Under the pieces are notes generated by a model. It had not been told where the DNA came from. It searched no databases and worked only from the letters and a program-made list of their open reading frames with translations. From Psococerastis gibbosa (lineage: Eukaryota; Arthropoda; Insecta; Psocodea; Psocidae), in contig OZ020492.1 of NCBI GenBank assembly GCA_963971405.1, forward strand, positions 7,130,001 to 7,194,000: a stretch of 64,000 bases of DNA, written 5' to 3'. Both the position numbers and the translations under genes were made by a program. Of this stretch, positions 22,246 through 32,628 are shown in pieces. The stretch's first letter is position 1. Each line of letters starts with the position of its first letter.

Positions 22246-22430
22246 GCAGTATTGTCAGAACACTGACATTAAACTAAATTCGGTTGTAAGTACAATCACG
22301 CTACCACCTTGCCACCGAAGGTAACCTCCACTTATAATAACCGAGATTAGAGGACGACGTACCGATTAGGAGTAGATCGTGGGTTCGAATCTCGCCAAGT
22401 CCAGTTTTTCTAAATCCAATAATTTCGGTT
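22246..22430 (+). mobile_element. SINE2 copy with embedded SINE3 module
   Basis: It has the order 'cactgacattaaactaaatt', 'cacgctaccaccttgccacc' (a SINE3 block), 'ggtaacctcc', 'ataaccgagattagaggacg', 'gtagatcgtgggttcgaatc' (B-box-like) and 'gccaagtccagtttttc', then a diverged inverse of the 'ccgagattagagg' block. In the 27.75-kb copy the SINE3 block is absent, so the families exchange modules. Confidence 0.6.
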
Positions 22431-22639
22431 AGTGATTTCATAATATTCGAGAAAAAACAGCTACAAATTTTCCATCAATACAAAGATTTCTTTTTTCTAA
22501 CTTGAGTTAACTTAACTTTAATAAATAGGAAAGCGAAATACAAGTAAGCCAAAATTTTATCAAGTACTGTGCTTCACAAAAAGGGGCAATATAGAGGATA
22601 TCACACGTAAAAAATTAAAATTAAAAAAATTTAATTTAA

Positions 22640-22840
22640 TTTTTTGTTACTAATTAGTTACGAGATCCAATTTTAATTTTTTGTGAATTAATTTCCTCGT
22701 AAAATTATAATATATAATGTTAATAATTAGTTACGAGATCCAATTTTAATTAATTTAAGTTTTAGAAAACTATTTTATGCATTGAATTTGAATTACAAGG
22801 AATTTTTAATTTTTTGTGAAGTAATTTCCTCGTAAAACTA
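22640..22840. repeat. Local AT-rich duplications
   Basis: Two short blocks each occur twice: 'aattagttacgagatccaat' (22652 and 22724) and 'tttaattttttgtgaa' followed by 'taatttcctcgtaaaa' (22671 and 22804). They interleave, suggesting replication slippage or an old tandem unit. Confidence 0.65.
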
Positions 22841-23441
22841 CACAAAAAACACCGAATATTATAATTTGGAAATAATTATCCACAACTTAGATTAATTAAC
22901 TTTTTACAACTCCCGTAATCATTCAAAGTGCGATTTTTCCTTGTGCGATATCCTCTTAATTTTATTGTGAAGTTTCGCTTGCCTCACCCTCAGGGAAAAG
23001 AAACAAAGAAACCCCTGTTATTAATATGGAAACACAGAAGAAACCGACCTGGTAAAACATTACATGGAAAATATATTATAAATGAAATAATATATGAGAC
23101 TATGGTAGCCGCAAATTGTGATATGAATATGGTATAACCACACTGCATGCTACGCATATGGATCTTTCCTGAGCTCCCTTCTTTTGATATACCTCAAACG
23201 AGGGTCGTCTAATGAAACTAATTCCGGATTTGTGTTTTCTTTCTGGACAGGGAAGTATTTTTCGGCTAACGCCCACCGTAAAATGTATTTATTTAAATTT
23301 TCTTCTATGCAATTAATTATCCAGTTTTGAAATTTACAAGTCCTTCATGTCAGCACTGATCGTAATATTTCTGATATACCTTCCCAGATGATGACACCCT
23401 GTTTATTTGTAACTGCAAAGGCTTCCACGGCTGGAGTCGAA
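22841..23441. other. No gene seen
   Basis: AT-rich DNA with one 69-codon frame (22928-23137) that has no recognisable domain. Confidence 0.5.
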
Positions 23442-23523
23442 TGAAGAACCAGTAGATTGTCGAAATGAAAGTGAACTTCCATTTCTACCACGGCCCATCA
23501 GCCCGGATTTTACTGGTTCTTCA
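23442..23523. mobile_element. Foldback element X, copy 2 (82 bp)
   Basis: The left end is TGAAGAACCAGTAGATT and the right end AATCCGG-type inverse ('ccggattttactggttcttca'). The block 'accacggcccatcagcccgg' is shared with the copies at 9.1, 43.2 and 45.3 kb. The interior of the 9.1-kb copy is deleted. Confidence 0.6.
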
Positions 23524-23892
23524 CCCTGTTTATTTCTTTGAACTTAATGATTGGCTGGTCATCAAACATTTTGATAAAATGTTAGTCCTGATCTATCAGT
23601 TCAAATTAAATTATTTATTTACTCATAAAATTTTATTATTTAAATTTTATTTTATTACCTTTTCAACTGCTGCATTTTAATTAATAAATGCTGAACCAAT
23701 CGTAACGGGTCTATTTTAGGACTGTTAAGTTTTTGTAGTGTAATTTAAATCAGAGGCCAGAATAATAAATAAAAAACACAATCCATTTTATAATTTTACG
23801 ATGATGATGGACAATAAGTTAGCGTATTATATATTTAAACCCAAAATAAGCACCGTAATTTAATAATTCAATAATGAATTTTTTTTTGCCAA

Positions 23893-23945
23893 GCTTCAGC
23901 CCCATTCCCCATATGGAAAATAAAGACAGTTTTCTTTCTTTCAGC
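23893..23945 (+). mobile_element. Retroelement (TTTC)n tail fragment
   Basis: 'cccatatggaaaataaagac' followed by TTTC units matches the tails at 21364-21438 and 54009-54091. Confidence 0.5.
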
Positions 23946-23951
23946 CTGGAC

Positions 23952-24124
23952 CACGAGCGGATCCAGGGTGGGGCATGGGGGGAAGGGGGCACCCTCCTGA
24001 ACGAAACATTTTTCCCGAGTACGTTTAAGAATTGCGTCTTCTTCAGGGGGAAAGAAGTGTGCAATGGTCCATTGCTACTTGCTCCCCCCCCCCCCAAGAA
24101 GAGAATCCTGGACCCCCTTCTATG
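23952..24124. mobile_element. Decayed hAT-type MITE with G and C runs
   Basis: The left end CACGAGCGGATCCAGGG and the inverse of the right end (CCTGGACCCCCTTCTATG) are hAT-like but diverged. Possible 8-bp flanks agree at only five positions. Open frames on both strands are caused by its imperfect palindrome. Confidence 0.45.
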
Positions 24125-24567
24125 GCGCGGATACGGTTGCTTAAAGTACTTGTACAGTGTATAAACATTGCACATACCCCAACAATGCTATTATAATTGC
24201 ATCAAACAAATGGGATATGAAAACTCTTCTTCGGCAATAAAAATTCAAAAGTTGTACCTTTGGCAACAAATGTATTAAATGTGAAGGAGAGGTAATTGCA
24301 AGGCTCACAACGTAAGGGTTGACTGAAAACTCTTCTTTTTTTTGAAAGTCGAAGCACGTGCCCTGCTAACATCCCGTACTTCCTACTCCAATTGTAACCT
24401 CATTCAATTATCCCATGTCTTTCTTGTCAGCAACACTTCAAGGTTTCTTCCTTTCAAACTCCCCATTCCAATTCTCTTCTCAAATTTTACTCAAATAATC
24501 TAACTTGTGCGATGGTATTTGATCCCTAGTTCTCCAAACGATACTGGGTGTGCCCCTGGCATCTTCG

Positions 24568-25342
24568 CAGTGGCGTAACTGAGGTGGGGCAAGTAGGGCA
24601 CGTGCCCTGGGCGCCGTTCTGCCAGGGGCGCCAAATTGGCAGGCTGTTATAATAAAAAGTGTATTAATTAATTAAAAATAGCATTCAAATTTAATTATTC
24701 GCACTCAAATTCATTGTCCAATGCGGCGATGAGGGTGTCTTTCCCAATCTCCGCATATCCATCCAGATTTTGCTGACTATTGCTATATCTATTGCAAGTT
24801 GTGAGAGGTCCTTCAGCAAGCTAGAACTCATTCTTTCCTATTTGAGGGCGACAATGAACCAAGAGCGGCTGGATGATCTCGCTCTTCTGAGCATTGAGAA
24901 TAAAGAAACTGAGCTGTGCGATATGATGAAGTAATCGATACCTTTGCCTTCCAGAAGAAGCGGAAAATTGTTCCTTAAATTAAAAAAAAAAAGATTTAGC
25001 CCATATAAATAACCTATGTGTACAAATGGTTCCATCCATGTTGTGTAGGCAAATGTTCATCATAAACCTAAATTTTAGTTTTTTGTTAGCATTTTTTTGA
25101 ATAATGTTAATTTACATAGATGCATTAAATCTCCAACTATAATGGTATACCGTACTAATTAATGCCCCTAGTCTGTATAGCTACACCTAAAGTAGTCTAC
25201 CATGGTACCTACTAAAAATAAAATAAGCTTAATAGGTATAAGAAAATGAACGATATGAAAAACATATGGGCAAAGTCGGACGGGGGAGGGGGTGCAAATT
25301 TAAAGCTTGCCCTAGGCGCATTCCACCCCAGATACGCCACTG
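24568..25342 (+). mobile_element. hAT transposon remnant, 775 bp, with perfect 8-bp TSD
   Basis: The left end CAGTGGCGTAACTGAGGTGG and the inverse of the right end (CAGTGGCGTATCTGGGGTGG) form a 20-bp terminal inverted repeat with two mismatches. The target duplication CATCTTCG is exact (24560-24567 and 25343-25350). The interior keeps the last part of a transposase, and the rest of that gene is deleted, so it is a non-autonomous deletion derivative. Confidence 0.92.
24695..24934 (+). pseudogene. hAT transposase C-terminal dimerisation domain fragment
   Basis: The open frame reads FPNLRISIQILLTIAIS, then IASCERSFSKLELILSYLR, TMNQERLDDLALLSIEN and a stop at 24932-24934. This is the hAT family C-terminal dimerisation region ('P.l.....l.ltipvs.asaERsFS.lk.ik..lRs.m.qerl..L.lls.e'). 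The CERSFS motif is intact. A stop at 24692-24694 closes the frame upstream, and the DDE catalytic core and zinc finger are missing. It is most like ZMYM/THAP-type domesticated or 'KIAA-like' hAT proteins, but too little remains to assign a subfamily. Confidence 0.88.
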
Positions 25343-25492
25343 CATCTTCGGCCTCTTGCATAGCTTCTCTGACTTAAGGTCGCACCACCGTTAGTAGGTA
25401 AAGCTACGGAAAATAGAATTCTAAGAAATCTGCCCTATTCCAATGCATGGTGACTTCCTTCCGAGCCGGAGCTACTCTTAGGCAGGGACGGA

Positions 25493-25605
25493 TCCAGCCC
25501 TTTTTTTAAAGTTTCTTTAAAAAAACAAACATATGTAGTATCGATTAAATTAGAGCGTAAAAAATTAACTTACAACAGATTTACTAAATTTCGGGGGGAG
25601 TGAGG
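25493..25605 (+). mobile_element. hAT-type MITE, right end lost
   Basis: This begins CAGGGACGGATCCAGCCC and continues with 'gtagtatcgattaaattaga' and 'ttacaacagatttactaaat', like the copies at 7883, 36069 and 38384. It ends abruptly after a G run, and the inverse terminus and TSD are missing. Confidence 0.65.
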
Positions 25606-25629
25606 TAGCAAAAAAAATTAAAATCAGCG

Positions 25630-25745
25630 AAATCCACCGAAAAAACACTTATTTTGGTTCCAGGGACCAGAAAAAAATTCCACTAAAATCTCGAGGTCTG
25701 AGTTTTTGGACGGTCACAAAGCTGACGTGTTGTATAAATAGAAGA
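25630..25745 (-). mobile_element. Q repeat fragment (5' part), degenerate
   Basis: The inverse matches the family's 5' region: 'tttatacaac' at the end, 'gctttgtgaccgtcc', 'ctcgagattttagtgga', 'ggtccctggaaccaaaataa'. It directly follows the truncated hAT MITE. Confidence 0.5.
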
Positions 25746-27537
25746 GAAATAATGTCCGAAAAATCAATGGGGTCGTTGACATATGCACCTACGACGATAA
25801 AGACTTCAAAAATAATTTCCCATTAAAACGGATACGCCTTGTCTATATTGGACTGCCGTTCTTCTGAACCTCAAGTACTGCCTATACCCTCCAGATTAGG
25901 TACCCTTCGGGCTCCAATTTTCAGCTTCATTACTGATATACAACTGAACTTGATTGGTTCCTCAAGTATAAGTAGTATAGCGCACCACTTTACACCTTGG
26001 TCTCCAAATCAACGACCATTAGTTTTGCGTCCTTATTGGGAAGGCGTGTAAGATAACATTTGCTAGGTACACATAGGTAGTCAATATTCATCACTGCTTA
26101 GAGCCCACATCCCTATTCCCAAGCCAACTGATCACCCTTTCGAACATTTCGAACATTGAATTTGAATAGACGGTGCACATTAGTTTCGACTATGCCAATC
26201 CCTGAATAGAGGGTAACTTTTCAAACTGAAACGGGTGGAATCGGGCCGGGTGGGGGGGTGAGGGGGGGGGGCTGATGGTCTTTCAAATAATCACCCGGAA
26301 ACTAAGTCCGCGGTCGCAACCTTTCTGTAAAGCCCGAATTTACAAAAACGTCGCATTCTATAAGCTCAATATTGGGAGATTGAAACGAAAACAACGAACT
26401 TGTTACTGTTTAATGGGCTGGGTACAATGGACGTTATTTTTTGAAGGTCTCCTAGTTGTAATTGGAACCCTAGTTTTTGTTTTCGCTCTGTTAATTTATA
26501 CACAATGTGAAAGGCAACTATTGCCACTCGCCCCCCCCCCCCCCACCCAACAGTGGAGGAATCAGGAATACCAATTGCTAAGGAAGGTTAAGTGAAAATT
26601 TAAAGACAGATTTATTTGTTAGATTTAATGTCTTTGCCTTTAAGAGGATATAGTGCATAGAAAATTTGTAGCCCAAAATCTGATACTTTTTATTTATTTA
26701 CTTCCAAAGTAATAAAAATGCAATTAAATAAATAACTGTAGATAGATAATTGTTGATGTTGTATATTGTAGATTGCAGATGTTTTGTTCATCAAATTATA
26801 AGGAATTTTTATTTAATTTAATTGTTTATTATATTTAAGCGCGGGTCCCTGTTGGGAATTTGCGCTAGGAAGTTGGGGATGTTTACCTATTAATTTGTGG
26901 GAGGGGGTTATTCGCTCTGTAGTGAAAGTAGTTGGGGGGGGGGGGTTAAATGTTGTAGAAAGAAAACGAAAAAGAAAGAAATTTAAGTTTTCGTAAAAAA
27001 TTATCATTCAAAAAACTGCAATTTTTTCTCTATTAATATATTATACAATATAATATTATATTACTAAAGGACAATGACATTGTCCCTTAGATATAATACA
27101 TTAATAGCATGGCTAAGGCAATGATAATTAAATTATTTAAAACTAAGCACTTAAAAATGTAATTAAATAACATGCAAATTAATGATACATACGCAGTTAA
27201 CATAATAAAAATATCTATAGGATCAGTTTAAATGAAATTTGCGTGACTTCGAACTAAAAATTCCTTATAATTCAGTGCATAAACTATAGTTGGGTACAAA
27301 AACCGGACAGTGTATAGTGTCCAGTGTAAGCATTTAACCCGATTGTGACCCATCAGTGACAGTGACATACAACGCATCAAAATGTACAGGAACACTTCTT
27401 CTTTCAAGTAATTCCTCAATATTAGCTCTGGAATCTATGTTTCGGAAAATTTGACGAGCAAAAACGGATAACGTCCGGTTAGTTTCTAACGAATATTTTT
27501 TCAGTGAAATAGTCATTACTAACGCGTGAGTGCTATA
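25746..27537. other. No gene seen
   Basis: G-rich runs lie near 26250-26272, C runs at 26530-26543 and a G run at 26933-26944. Otherwise the DNA is AT-rich. The 106-codon frame at 26275-26595 has no recognisable domain and runs through a C homopolymer. Confidence 0.45.
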
Positions 27538-27742
27538 AATAAATAAATAAAATAAATATTTACTTTTTTGGTTCTATTACTAAGACAACCAAGTGGAGTT
27601 AGGGCTGTAAAGCCCTCTCTTACACCCAACTAGGACCGCCTGCTTTACGTGCCCTCCGAAGCATGGCCAGAAAATGTGGGAAGTGTAGGACTCGAACCAA
27701 CAACCTTTCGGGTGAAAGTCCGTACCACTACTCTACATGTTA
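27538..27742 (-). mobile_element. SINE1, full-length copy
   Basis: On the minus strand it reads from 'acatgtagagtagtggtacg' through 'actttcacccgaaaggttgt' and 'tggttcgagtcc', then the body with 'gcttcggagggcacgtaaag', the end 'taatagaacc', and an AT-rich ATTT-type tail. The A box, B box and tRNA-Glu-like anticodon arm are recognisable. It abuts the SINE2 copy that follows. Confidence 0.78.
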
Positions 27743-27744
27743 CA

Positions 27745-27920
27745 TTGTAGTATTATATGGTATATATAACACTGACATTAAATTAACTTTGGTTGAAGAG
27801 GTAACCTCCTCGTTATAACCGAAATTAGAGGATACGGATATGGATAGGCGTAGATCGTGGGTTCGAATCCCATTCCCGCCAAGCCCAGTTTTTCCCATAT
27901 CCTCTAATTTCGGTTACTCT
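27745..27920 (+). mobile_element. SINE2, most complete copy, with inverted ends
   Basis: The order is 'attgtagtattatatggtat', 'cactgacattaaattaactt', 'gaagaggtaacctcctcg', 'ataaccgaaattagaggata', then 'gtagatcgtgggttcgaatc' with a tRNA B-box-like core, 'cgccaagcccagtttttccc' and the inverse 'atcctctaatttcggtta'. The two 'aaccgaaattagaggat' arms make a foldback around the tRNA-like core. Relatives lie at 22246-22430, 29925-30065 (minus) and in part at 3635 and 9530. Confidence 0.65.
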
Positions 27921-28621
27921 ACATGTGTTGCTATGTATATTCTAGAGCTAAAAGATGAGTACAGCGACATCCGAAAGTCTTAAACTAGGAAACCCCCTAG
28001 CCCCTAATTGAAAGGATAACTATTAAAGATATTAGCTGAAACCCCCCTCCTCCTCACGAAAAAGTTAGGGAATAAAATCGATTGCCCATTTGGACTGTAT
28101 AGAATAAAAGGCTTTTCCTCCTCCCTAGCACAAGGGCTTTTGTAACCTTTGGCAATAGAGTGGCGACTCCTAAATGGACTTGAAACGAATTCAGCCTCTA
28201 AATTTGAACCCTCCCGACCTCATATTTGGTCAACCCTGATCCAAACTTTTAGTGAACGATCTCAAAGTCGAAATTTATAAACAGGGCTCGCTGCCACTTT
28301 TACTGTTACTGGACTCGGTCCTCAAATTGCGGCTTGCTTCAGCCGTACTCTTTCGAAATTTAGCGGTTCGCCCCCTTGTTCATCCAGAGGAGGACACCCC
28401 AACTAGTACTACACCTCCTTCCTAATTACTGTTCAGACACTTTCTGGGGAAGCATTAAGGCTTTTCTCAGTGATCTAAAAGATGACTGCTTCGATTACAG
28501 GTGTATTGTCGATACTAAATTAACACGCCCAGTCATAACTTATTAAAGTTATTAAGTCTGACAAGTCGTCAGAAAAAGCACCGTGGCGGTCTAGATCTAA
28601 GGAATTCTAGCTCTCTCTTGA
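27921..28621. other. No gene seen
   Basis: No long open frame and no recognised repeat. The composition is less AT-rich than the flanks, but no motif stands out. Confidence 0.45.
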
Positions 28622-28790
28622 CTTAGCTTGTTCGTACTTGTGCGAGTCTCTACACATCATGCGATCGGTGACCTGCCGTAACTCAACACTGACCTGCCGT
28701 AACTCAACACAGACCTGCCTACAGAGGCGACTGAAGAGGTTATTCGGATACATTTATTGAATTGTTTGTATGCGAATAATTGTTTTTAAA
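28622..28790. mobile_element. SINE3/foldback element, inverted, with internal 21-bp tandem repeat
   Basis: In inverse orientation to 4133-4350 it has 'gttcgtacttgtgcgagtct', 'cgatcggtgacctgccgtaa' and the end 'cggatacatttattgaattg'. The 21-bp unit 'gacctgccgtaactcaacac' plus one base is present twice and begins a third time at about 28671-28725. This expansion is unique to this copy. Confidence 0.65.
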
Positions 28791-28835
28791 ATATATATAT
28801 ATACAGTATACATAAATAAATAAATAAATAAATAA
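28789..28835. repeat. AT and TAAA microsatellite
   Basis: TA repeats followed by TAAA units. Confidence 0.85.
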
Positions 28836-29478
28836 TTGCCACTTGCAAAGTTGTATATCCGGAAATTATCTTATATTATCTATGGCAAATGGCAAATGGC
28901 AATCAGACTTTATTTATCCCTTAGAAAATATTATTATAAAGAAGGAAACCAAACGGAAAGATTCCTTCAACTCATTTGACGGGAAAGAAAGCCACCCTTT
29001 CGTTAAGACAGGGTATGTAAATACAGTGGCGGATGGTGGGAGGGGGAGCTGCGAGGGGGGGAGTATCGGACATAACGTGTGTATGAAAGCATTGAAGACG
29101 AGTAGATGTTCTCTGGCAAGCCCAAGGAAGTTAGCCACTCAGAGTACCAAAATAAAGCATTGTGCCCCCACAAGCTAATTGCCTGTTGCAAAGTTGTATG
29201 TGCGGAAATTATCTTATATTATCTATGGCAAATGGCAATCAGACTTTATTAATCCCTTAATATAGAAAATATTATTATAAAGAAGGAAACCAAACGGAAA
29301 GATTCCTTCAACTCATTAGAGGGGAAAGAAAGCCGCCCTTCGTTAAGACAGGGTATGTAAATACAGTGGCGGATGGTGGGAGGGGGAGCTGCGAGGGAGA
29401 TGGGGGCGGGGGGGGAGTATCGAACATAACGTGTGTATGAAAGCATTGAAGACGAGCAGATGTTCTCTGGCAAGGAAT
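28836..29478. repeat. Tandem duplication of a 343-bp unit
   Basis: Unit 1 starts 'ttgccacttgcaaagttgta' at 28836 and unit 2 'ttgcctgttgcaaagttgta' at 29179. Both continue with 'ggaaattatcttatattatc', 'tggcaatcagactttatt', 'gaaggaaaccaaacggaaag' and 'gtgtgtatgaaagcattgaa' up to 'atgttctctggcaag'. Unit 2 has extra G residues in its G-rich stretch, and unit 1 has a third 'tggcaaa' repeat. Frames on both strands occur in both units but none is conserved across the G run, so no gene is called. Confidence 0.85.
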
Positions 29479-29924
29479 GATAACACTACAGTCGTTTCTG
29501 ATTATTGTTTGTCTCCCAGTAAGGTTACGCCATCAGCAGCATTCATTTCCTAACACTTCCGAGTGAGGGAAATTCCTTTGCTTCTGTTAAAGGATCATCC
29601 GTGAGAGTGCCCCCCCCCCCCAAATAACATTTTAGCCTCTGCTCATTGTGTCATTGATGCGTGTAATAATAATTGTATTGTTTCGCGAAGGACATTATTT
29701 ATTTATTGTTTCTCATTATCAGCACTATCAACATCTGCTGAACAATAGAGGAAATTGTTTAACACTTTCGAGAAGTTTTTGAACGAAATCGTTTTTTTTG
29801 CTGTTTAGCTGTTGCTAGCTAGAGGACCTTGTTGAAACGATTGCAACAAATTTTATTTATTATTTTTATTTCCTATGCATGGGACACCGGGGATCCATTT
29901 GGTCAGTGGGACAAATTTAGAAAA
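29479..29924. other. No gene seen
   Basis: There is a C run at about 29611-29620; otherwise unremarkable. Confidence 0.45.
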
Positions 29925-30065
29925 AACTGGACTTGGCGGGATTCAAACTCACGATCTATGCATAGCCTATCCGGGGTTGGTCCAATCCTCTAATTTTGGC
30001 TATAACGAGCCTAAGGTTGTTTAATGCTATTGTTATGTACCGTATAATACTTCAATATATTGAAT
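29925..30065 (-). mobile_element. SINE2 copy, diverged
   Basis: On the plus strand 'ctggacttggcgggattcaa' and 'actcacgatctatgc' are the inverse of the tRNA-like core. 'atcctctaattttggctata' and 'ttgttatgtaccgtataata' match the flanking blocks of the 27.75-kb copy. Confidence 0.6.
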
Positions 30066-30213
30066 AAAGGGACAAGTTGGGCTCATGCGACCAACTAGGG
30101 TACAGAGTAGAGGAAACCCGATGTTGTATAGCAGATTCCACTGTAGTAATGGGCTACTAAAATAGATACAAGGGACATAGATAGTGTAAATGCCTTAACT
30201 GAATGAAGTTATT

Positions 30214-30266
30214 GCTTTCCAATTTAAACGTAGTATAAGGAAAGCTTTGTGATGGTCGAAATTTTT
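30214..30266 (+). mobile_element. Q repeat, 5' terminal fragment
   Basis: The 5' hairpin block 'gctttccaatttaaacgtag' plus 'gaaagctttgtgatggtcga', then unrelated DNA. Only about 50 bp remain. Confidence 0.7.
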
Positions 30267-30284
30267 ATAACCATGGTGTTAATT

Positions 30285-30940
30285 CATCAGATAGATTTAT
30301 CAGTTCCTATACGAGTTAATGTGGCCTTACATTGCTCAATAACTACTAAGTAATTAAAAAATGACCTCGTGGCGGAAGAAAGTTAATTTAACCCGGGGGT
30401 TAGTTGCAGATAGACTGATCCGTCCCTAACTGAGTTAATGCGGCATAACAAAGTTCAATAAATGCTAAGTACATGTCATTCAAATCTATCCCCATAGCAT
30501 ATTGACGTTAAGTTGACGCTGGTGTTAATGAAATAAGTTAGGTTACGCTGCAGTGGCTCGAGCACGAGGTACCAATTTAACTTATTCCTGGGATTAAAAA
30601 TGTAAACAAAAATAATTTAAATAACACTTTTCAATATACAAATCTTCTATTTATATTTTTAATCTCAGGATTTAATGCGGCCTTACAAAGCTAGTAATTC
30701 TAATCTGACCCCATGGCGGAATAAACTATATTTAGTCCTGGTGTTAATGTGTTAATCAAACAAGTTAGGCCATGTTGCAGATGGACTGATCAGTTCCTTA
30801 CGGAGTTCATACGGCCACGGCCCTTAATAAATACTAAGGAATACAAATATAAACCCGTGGTAGATAAAGTCAATTTAACAAGTCAATTAAACAAGTTAGG
30901 TCACGCTGCAGATAGATTGATCAGTTCTTAACCAATCATT
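30285..30940. repeat. Degenerate satellite-like repeats with a short MITE
   Basis: The blocks 'cagatagactgatc', 'gttaatgcggc', 'aataaatactaag', 'ccccatggcggaataaa' and 'aagttaggccatg' recur in the same order at about 30285, 30405, 30690, 30765 and 30880, giving a diverged unit of roughly 110-130 bp. Between 30588 and 30672 a short insert with inverted ends ('cctgggattaaaaatg' and inverse of 'tatttttaatctcagg') interrupts it. A relative of that insert lies at 49215-49305. Confidence 0.55.
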
Positions 30941-32132
30941 AACTGGGTAGCTTAGCCTGGCGTAATTTTTTATCCGTGCTCCATGACAAAGCTACTTACA
31001 ATTTGGATTCAACCCTTTCTATGTTCGGTGACGCTATGCAAGAACCGGCACCCCCCCCCCCCCCCCGGGTCTCCCCTACCGCCATTCTTGTACCTCTCAT
31101 CTGCGATTTTCTTCCTTTCCCTACACATACATTCAATGCCTAAATGTTCGTTTTAAGCTAATTTCTATTTCTTGCTTCTTCTTGCTATCCCCTCTCCCTT
31201 GTTTGTATATTTAACTGTTTATTCCATGTAAATTCTTCTACAGTTTTCGATTAAATGATTGCTGATTAACAGTGGTTTTTTAGTTCTTTCACTAATATAA
31301 CGTCATAATAAATGCCATACAAAAAGTTTTACAATAGAGGTTACACATAATTCCTTTACCCTGGGGAGAAGTATACATGCATTGCAAATTTTGGAACAAA
31401 ATGGCCCTTAATAGTTGTTAGCGTTATACTAGCACAACAGTTTGAATGTAGATTATGGAACCGTAACGCAATTCTTCAAGCAGAATTTCCTTCCTATGTT
31501 CAGAAAATAAACAAACTTTATTTAACCATTACGCACCCTGTGTACATCAGCTCATTCAGCTGGAACTGCCTAGATCCTTGTGTACGCCTACCTGTATCAT
31601 GTAACATGTACCTGTTTACTGAACTAAAATACATGATTTCTAAGTTGTCTGGGTAGTGTTCTTTCCCATTTCAAAGCATCCCATCCCATTTTCTGTAGCT
31701 TTACTGACGTTGCTGGGAGCGACCCTTCGCCAAAACTTCATCCAGGTTCGACTTGATGTTGACCCATACAAGGAAATATCAGCGCTCACTAGATTAAAGT
31801 AGGGATTGATCGAACGTTGGCAATTTTGTTAAGAGTATTTAAAACTTATTGAGTATCTAAATGTCTTATAGTATAAATTATAAACTATTTACAAATTTTT
31901 ATTTTAAAAAACCTGAAAGTTACGCGGGAAATCTATAGACGAAGATGAGATATTGTATTGAGATCGCGAATGATAGTTTCGATAATTTCATTAATAAATA
32001 AATTAATAAATTACATATATATATACTGTTAAATGATATTAATTAAATTAAATTAATGTCTTCAGTTGGGCCTTGATGCGGAGAAGATTGCAATTACCAG
32101 TTAACGTCTGTCCGTTTTTGCTTTCTTATTTA
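30941..32132. other. No gene seen
   Basis: A C run lies at 31051-31066. No long open frame and no recognised repeat. Confidence 0.45.
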
Positions 32133-32240
32133 TAGCCTACGTTGGTATAAGGAAAGCTTTGTAATGCTCGAAATTTTCTATTTCGAGACTTTCCAGACGA
32201 AATGTCACATTCCGAGGTCCCAGGATTTCAAAAAAGTTTA
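32133..32240 (+). mobile_element. Q repeat, 5' fragment, degenerate
   Basis: 'ggtataaggaaagctttgta', 'tcgaaattttctatttcgag' and 'ccgaggtcccaggatttcaa' match the 5' region. The microsatellite and everything downstream are lost. Confidence 0.6.
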
Positions 32241-32628
32241 AATTTCTTCGTCGGTAAAATCTAAAATGTTCTGCATTCAAAATTAATAAAACTCCAATAT
32301 TTCAGTTACAATGCATGTTTTCTTATATTATTTAAGTTATTAATAATATATCTTAATTCTCATTCCTTTATTACTATAATAAAATCGCGGGAAGCTGCAT
32401 TTGTAACCAAAAATGATTGAATACGTAGCGAACCTCAGCGGAGCTCTAATGTTTATTTGTAATTTGACGAGAACCCTGTATAAGTTTTGAAAGTTTGAGT
32501 TGAAATTGGCGGTTTGAGCATATCCTACGTCGACAACGCATCTAACTGTGAGTTGCCAGATTCTGCTTATTAGTTTGAAGGTAAGATTGGTCCCTAGAGG
32601 AACACCCTGAGAATTGCGATGTGGTTTT
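32241..32628. other. No gene seen
   Basis: AT-rich DNA without a long frame or a recognised repeat. Confidence 0.45.

Noticed and set aside
27845-27890. Possible tRNA gene at the SINE2 core
   Set aside because: The B-box half is good, but no A box or acceptor stem is present, and the same block recurs in dispersed copies.
28836-29478. CRISPR-like or gene-array reading of the direct repeats
   Set aside because: Two long units without regular spacers in a eukaryotic context. A simple tandem duplication explains them.
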